DNA of 64,000 bases, taken from assembly GCA_029224185.1 (NCBI GenBank), contig CM055205.1:11332319-11396318 (forward strand), read 5' to 3'. Both the position numbers and the translations under genes were made by a program. Below are positions 1-64,000 of this stretch, piece after piece; the stretch's first letter is position 1; each line of letters starts with the position of its first letter. Below the pieces are notes generated by a model. The model made no database searches, was not told the origin of the DNA, and saw nothing but the letters and a program-made list of their open reading frames with translations. This DNA comes from Karalla daura (taxonomy: Eukaryota; Chordata; Actinopteri; Chaetodontiformes; Leiognathidae).

Positions 1-6999
<6,999 letters not shown>

Positions 7000-7533
7000 C
7001 TTCTGGATGTTGAGATGTAACTTACAGTCATTTCACTGGAAGACTCTTCTGTAGCTTTACTCCCTCAAGCCCTTGAAACACAAGTTTTTGGTGGCTCCTT
7101 TTTTTGCACAGGGGATGAAGAAGGAAGTACGCGACCTGATCATGCACTGCTATTGTCCACAGTTTCGGACAGATGTTAAATGTATTTGCTGACATTATTG
7201 TGAGATGAAAGTGTATGTGTAGCTTGATTTTTCTTAATGTGAAAGTATAACTGAATTTAAAACTATTTTGCCTTTTTTTCTCAGAAATGCTGGTCATTGG
7301 TATCTTATTAGGCATATTACTCTAAGCCATTTTTACATTTCTTTAAGTATCTATCGGGTATTTAAAGTGTACTCTAATTCCTATGATCACTATTTATAAC
7401 ACAAGTTTAATTATAAATTCTGATGCCTCCTTTCTTTAATATCTTTCTAATTTAATATCCAAGGACAATTTGTGTTCGTGAGAGACAAGTGTTATAAAAA
7501 TGGATACATTTCCTTGTATGAAATATATATAAG

Positions 7534-7541
7534 TGTAAATA
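7534..7541 (+). promoter_or_regulatory. Pumilio response element-like octamer in 3' UTR
   Basis: TGTAAATA matches the Pumilio consensus UGUANAUA and lies in the sense direction of the inferred UTR. Octamers of this kind occur by chance, so function is unproven. Confidence 0.3.
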
Positions 7542-7754
7542 CTGTACATGGATTATACTGCAGATTCTTTATATCTATTATTCTATTTCTATGTTTTGCT
7601 CAAATCTATTTATTCCTATTGAAACACCCAATGCTGTGTGTTTCCACTGATGTAGCATTTCTTTTTCTCAACTCGGACATAGTGAAATGCTAATACAAGG
7701 AAAATGATAAATGATTATTGTACAGTTTGCATTCATGTCTTTGTTTTGTACTTT

Positions 7755-7760
7755 ATTAAA
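7755..7760 (+). terminator. hepacam2: Poly(A) signal ATTAAA of hepacam2
   Basis: The second most common vertebrate hexamer, about 750 nt after the stop codon, followed within 40 nt by T/GT-rich sequence. No AATAAA closer to the stop looked better. Confidence 0.55.
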
Positions 7761-7780
7761 GATGTAACTGTTTACTACTC

Positions 7781-10180
7781 TGAGTTTCCCTTCAACTATG
7801 TTTGTGGCATGCGACCAGATAAATACCACTTCTGCAGTCATGCCTTTTCGTTAAAAAGCAGTCGCAGTCGTGGCATGAAATGAACACTTTCTTAGTCACA
7901 GTTCCTGACACAAAGCCAACAAAGATGTCAGTTGTTCTGCTGCTTCACAGTCACTGTTGTGTTGGCTGCGATCTGTCCTTGCGAAAAGTGTTTGACTTGA
8001 ATCCCCTCACTTGAAATTGCTGCAGAGTGCTTGTTTGTCTCCACTTTCTTGTATTGGTTGCCGTGTACCTGGCGTGATATGGAGACAGGCAGCAACAGAC
8101 GGATGGTTCAGCATGTGGCAGAGTGCCCTCCACCTGCTCCTGCTGACACTTTGTCACGAGTAGAAAAAAAATGTGTGTGCTTGTCGTGTGTGTGTGTGTG
8201 TGTGTGTGCATATAAGTGTGTCTGTGTGAAAGAGGACAGAGGGAGAGGGATGATCAGGGGAAGGATACAGACAGACGTGGAGAGAACTAGACACAAAAAG
8301 GTTTTGTTGAGACTCCAGCACCTTGTTTTCTCTTATTTTCCCAACTGCTCCTCACAAAGGCAGCATATCTGCTCTCCACTAGGATTCTGCTCATTACTAA
8401 AGCATTGTGTTTTGCCTGCTGTGACAGTCCTGCGCCACAGGCTCTATTTTGCATTCATGCCCAGCGCCATAGTGCAAAATTGGCTAAACTCACAATGTTG
8501 ATAAGGACATAAATGATGGAGCTGTAAACCTTTTACCAAACCGTGAATTTCTGCTCATTATAATGCTCCCCTGCATTACAACAAGCAGTTTATTGAATCT
8601 AGCTCTAATTATAGCTCCTGTCCTGACCCACTGAGTGCGCTATGTCTTTGTGGTGGCATCTCCGGGTAGGGGTTGCCATCTGTTCCGTCTCAGTGTATAC
8701 TTAAAGGGAGGCTCTGCACTGTGGATGACTGCCTAACAAACAACAGTAGAGTAAATTCACCTCGGGAGGAGAGGAGTGACCTCACCTTCATTTGACTGGG
8801 AAATTGCCGGAGGCATCATTAACCAGGAACTAGAGCTCACAGCGCCTGCTGTCTGCTGCATGCTGCTCGCCTTTAACCAAGCACGGCTCAAAATAACACC
8901 CAAGGGGGCAATTTCGAAGCAGGTTGAGTGGGTCTGCATGCAACGTTTTTGTAATTATTTTGAACAGTTTACGAAGCAGAACCAACTGTAATTGCTCGAC
9001 AAACATGGCAGTGAGATGGCATATTATGATGATATGATCTCCCTCTCTCACAAATAGAGAAATGGTTCTTTGAATAACAAGGCCCACAAAAACTGATAAG
9101 GGGAAGTTATATGGCGATGTTTAAAATGTTTCTCTCAGTCTAAACTGAGTTTGAGTGATAGTATGAATATCACAGTATGAGTATATCACAGTATGAGTGA
9201 TAGAGTGAATGTTGTATGTATGGACTGGCAAACTGTTCATGGTGCATTCCTTTGGTCAGACCCCTGAAGTTACCTAATGGATGGATGTATATCGGCACCG
9301 AAAAAGCATTTTGTACTGAAGCTGCTATAATGTGGCAAATTTTAATCATTTTCAATTCTTTCATAAAAGTTTAATCTATAACCATGTCATGCCTTGTAAG
9401 CATGTTTTTGATGTGGCTGTTATGTGGCAGTTCATGACACAAGTCAAGGTAACTTCAGAATAATAATCCATAGTTGAACACCTCTTTTTTTGAGCAAACA
9501 GTTTTTTGTAATATCATTTTGTAATATCATTTCCAATTTTTTTCCAATGCACTCTGCCAAGCTCGGTCACCACCAGCCACCAATACAGCAAAAATAGAAA
9601 TTAGTCAACAATTAAATTCCTGATCACTCTACTTTAACTTGTGAGTCATCATAGAGAAGTCTCAGTTGACAGATTAGAGAAGAAGAGTTATAATTTTGAG
9701 GGATGTTTGTGTGCCTCATCAGAAATGTGACGTTGAATTACTACCATCCAGTGGTGTGAGGCTGCAATAGGCCTAACTCTACCCCACTGCTGTTTACTTT
9801 GTACGAGTCTCAAATAAAATTTCCCTTTTTATAACCCAGACAAACCTGTATGTTCTGTGACGCCTACGGTAACTTAAGCAAATGCAGTAATAATTGAAAA
9901 TGGAAAAGGGTGTAATAAAACTTACTTGCTCGTTTATTTTCATAACCGTGAGATTCCTGTCTGCGACAAAGGGAAAGAGACTTGACTTAATTAGTTTAAA
10001 TAAATATTATTGTGGTTAAGTATAATTAAGAAACATTTACTTAATACTTTCATGGCGAAAGAATGAAGCACATCAAATTAAGTGCATTATAGTTGATACT
10101 AGATCAAGAGATGTACACTGTGATGTACTTAATATCAGACAGTAAAAGCTGCCTAGTTAATGTTAGTGCAAAGTGTTCCG
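7781..10180. other. Intergenic region between hepacam2 and vps50
   Basis: About 2.4 kb with no supported exon. It contains a TG tract (8186-8208) and a short tandem of 'tatcacagtatgagt' (about 9166-9200). Sequence is AT-rich to about 10180, where CpG and promoter-like motifs begin. Confidence 0.6.
8186..8208 (+). repeat. (TG)n microsatellite
   Basis: Short uninterrupted TG tract in the intergenic region. Confidence 0.9.
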
Positions 10181-10251
10181 AGGATTCCGAGAATCTGAGA
10201 GTTCATTTTAAAGGAAGTTTAACATGCCAGTTAAACGTCTCTTCCTTAACA

Positions 10252-10270
10252 ACTACATCTCCCGTGATGC
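10252..10270 (+). promoter_or_regulatory. ZNF143/Staf-type binding motif
   Basis: ACTACATCTCCCGTGATGC fits the ZNF143 form ACTACAnnTCCCnnnATGC, a motif typical of vertebrate housekeeping promoters. It lies about 150 bp before the vps50 start codon. Confidence 0.55.
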
Positions 10271-10300
10271 ACCAGGAGCTTCTGGGCTCTCGCCGTACCA

Positions 10301-10310
10301 GTCACGTGAC
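10301..10310. promoter_or_regulatory. GTCACGTGAC palindrome (CLEAR / USF-MiT E-box)
   Basis: A perfect 10-bp palindrome matching the CLEAR element bound by TFEB/TFE3/MITF, and also good for USF. It lies 112 bp before the vps50 ATG. A CLEAR site would fit an endolysosomal trafficking gene. Confidence 0.55.
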
Positions 10311-10421
10311 GGACAACTATGGCTTCCTTTCACTAGTGATGGAGACACATCATTGACAACAAAAACAAAACTGCAACTTTACTCTGCGTATCATCGCGCT
10401 GACAAGAGCTGATTCTTTAGG

Positions 10422-63908
<53,487 letters not shown>

Positions 63909-64000
63909 GTATGTGCGCGGTTTGACAGAAGGAGCCTGTTTTCACATTCATGCACTGAAAGTGGAAAGCTCCTCTGCACTCATTACAAATCCAGATTCTA
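63909..64000 (+). other. vps50: Start of the following vps50 intron at the window edge
   Basis: Begins GTATGT; its translation does not resemble VPS50, so intron is the better reading. Confidence 0.5.

Larger units (their letters stand above)
7000..7780 (+). other. hepacam2: hepacam2 3' UTR (inferred)
   Basis: AT-rich, no conserved reading frame. It runs from the stop codon to just past an ATTAAA hexamer at 7755-7760. It contains a Pumilio-type UGUAAAUA at 7534-7541 and several ATTTA pentamers. The extent is inferred from the poly(A) signal, with no transcript evidence. Confidence 0.6.
10180..10421 (+). promoter_or_regulatory. vps50: vps50 promoter and 5' UTR region
   Basis: The 240 bp before the vps50 ATG carry a ZNF143-like motif (10252-10270) and a perfect GTCACGTGAC palindrome (10301-10310). 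No TATA box is positioned convincingly. CpGs are more frequent here than in the AT-rich DNA upstream, which suits a housekeeping promoter. The transcription start is not fixed by sequence alone. Confidence 0.55.

Overview
The window is vertebrate nuclear DNA, most likely from a spiny-rayed (percomorph) teleost. It has short exons bounded by GT-AG introns, dense CA/TG, CT and ATCT microsatellites, a decayed Tc1-like transposon and hAT-type MITE fragments of the kind common in fish. Two protein-coding genes lie in tandem on the + strand. I found no rRNA, tRNA, CRISPR array or prokaryotic feature, and no convincing gene on the - strand.

Gene 1 (1-7760) is hepacam2, an Ig-superfamily adhesion receptor. 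The end of the signal-peptide exon sits at the left edge. It is followed by three Ig-domain exons (2537-2896, 2984-3271, 4310-4609), a transmembrane exon (5838-5960) and four short exons for the cytoplasmic tail, with the stop codon at 6997-6999. The phases of all nine exons agree and give 438 codons including the stop, counted from the codon split over the first junction. The intron between exons 7 and 8 is almost entirely an (ATCT)n array and is open and in frame with both neighbours.

The intergenic gap (about 7.8-10.2 kb) leads into the promoter of gene 2, which carries a ZNF143-like site and a perfect GTCACGTGAC palindrome (CLEAR/USF type).

Gene 2 (10422 to beyond the right edge) is vps50 (CCDC132/syndetin), the subunit specific to the EARP endosomal-recycling tether. 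Fifteen exons encoding residues 1-414 are placed to the base. A candidate 6-nt microexon (63903-63908) follows near the right edge, and the rest of the gene lies outside. Introns reach 9.6 kb and hold most of the repeats: a hAT-like MITE (about 22.16-22.80 kb), a tandem array with ~690-bp spacing rich in TGATGTCA octamers (22.80-24.64 kb), a Tc1 relic with both termini and TA flanks (42422-43819), a possible second MITE (52.59-53.12 kb) and a MITE end (about 58.33-58.51 kb).

The two genes share no pathway: one is a membrane adhesion/signalling molecule and the other a vesicle tether. They are neighbours in mammals too, but as I recall they are divergent there and co-directional here. The most interesting points are the candidate microexon, the stop-free in-frame microsatellite intron, the complementary GT/CA repeats around vps50 exon 4, and the promoter motif pair.
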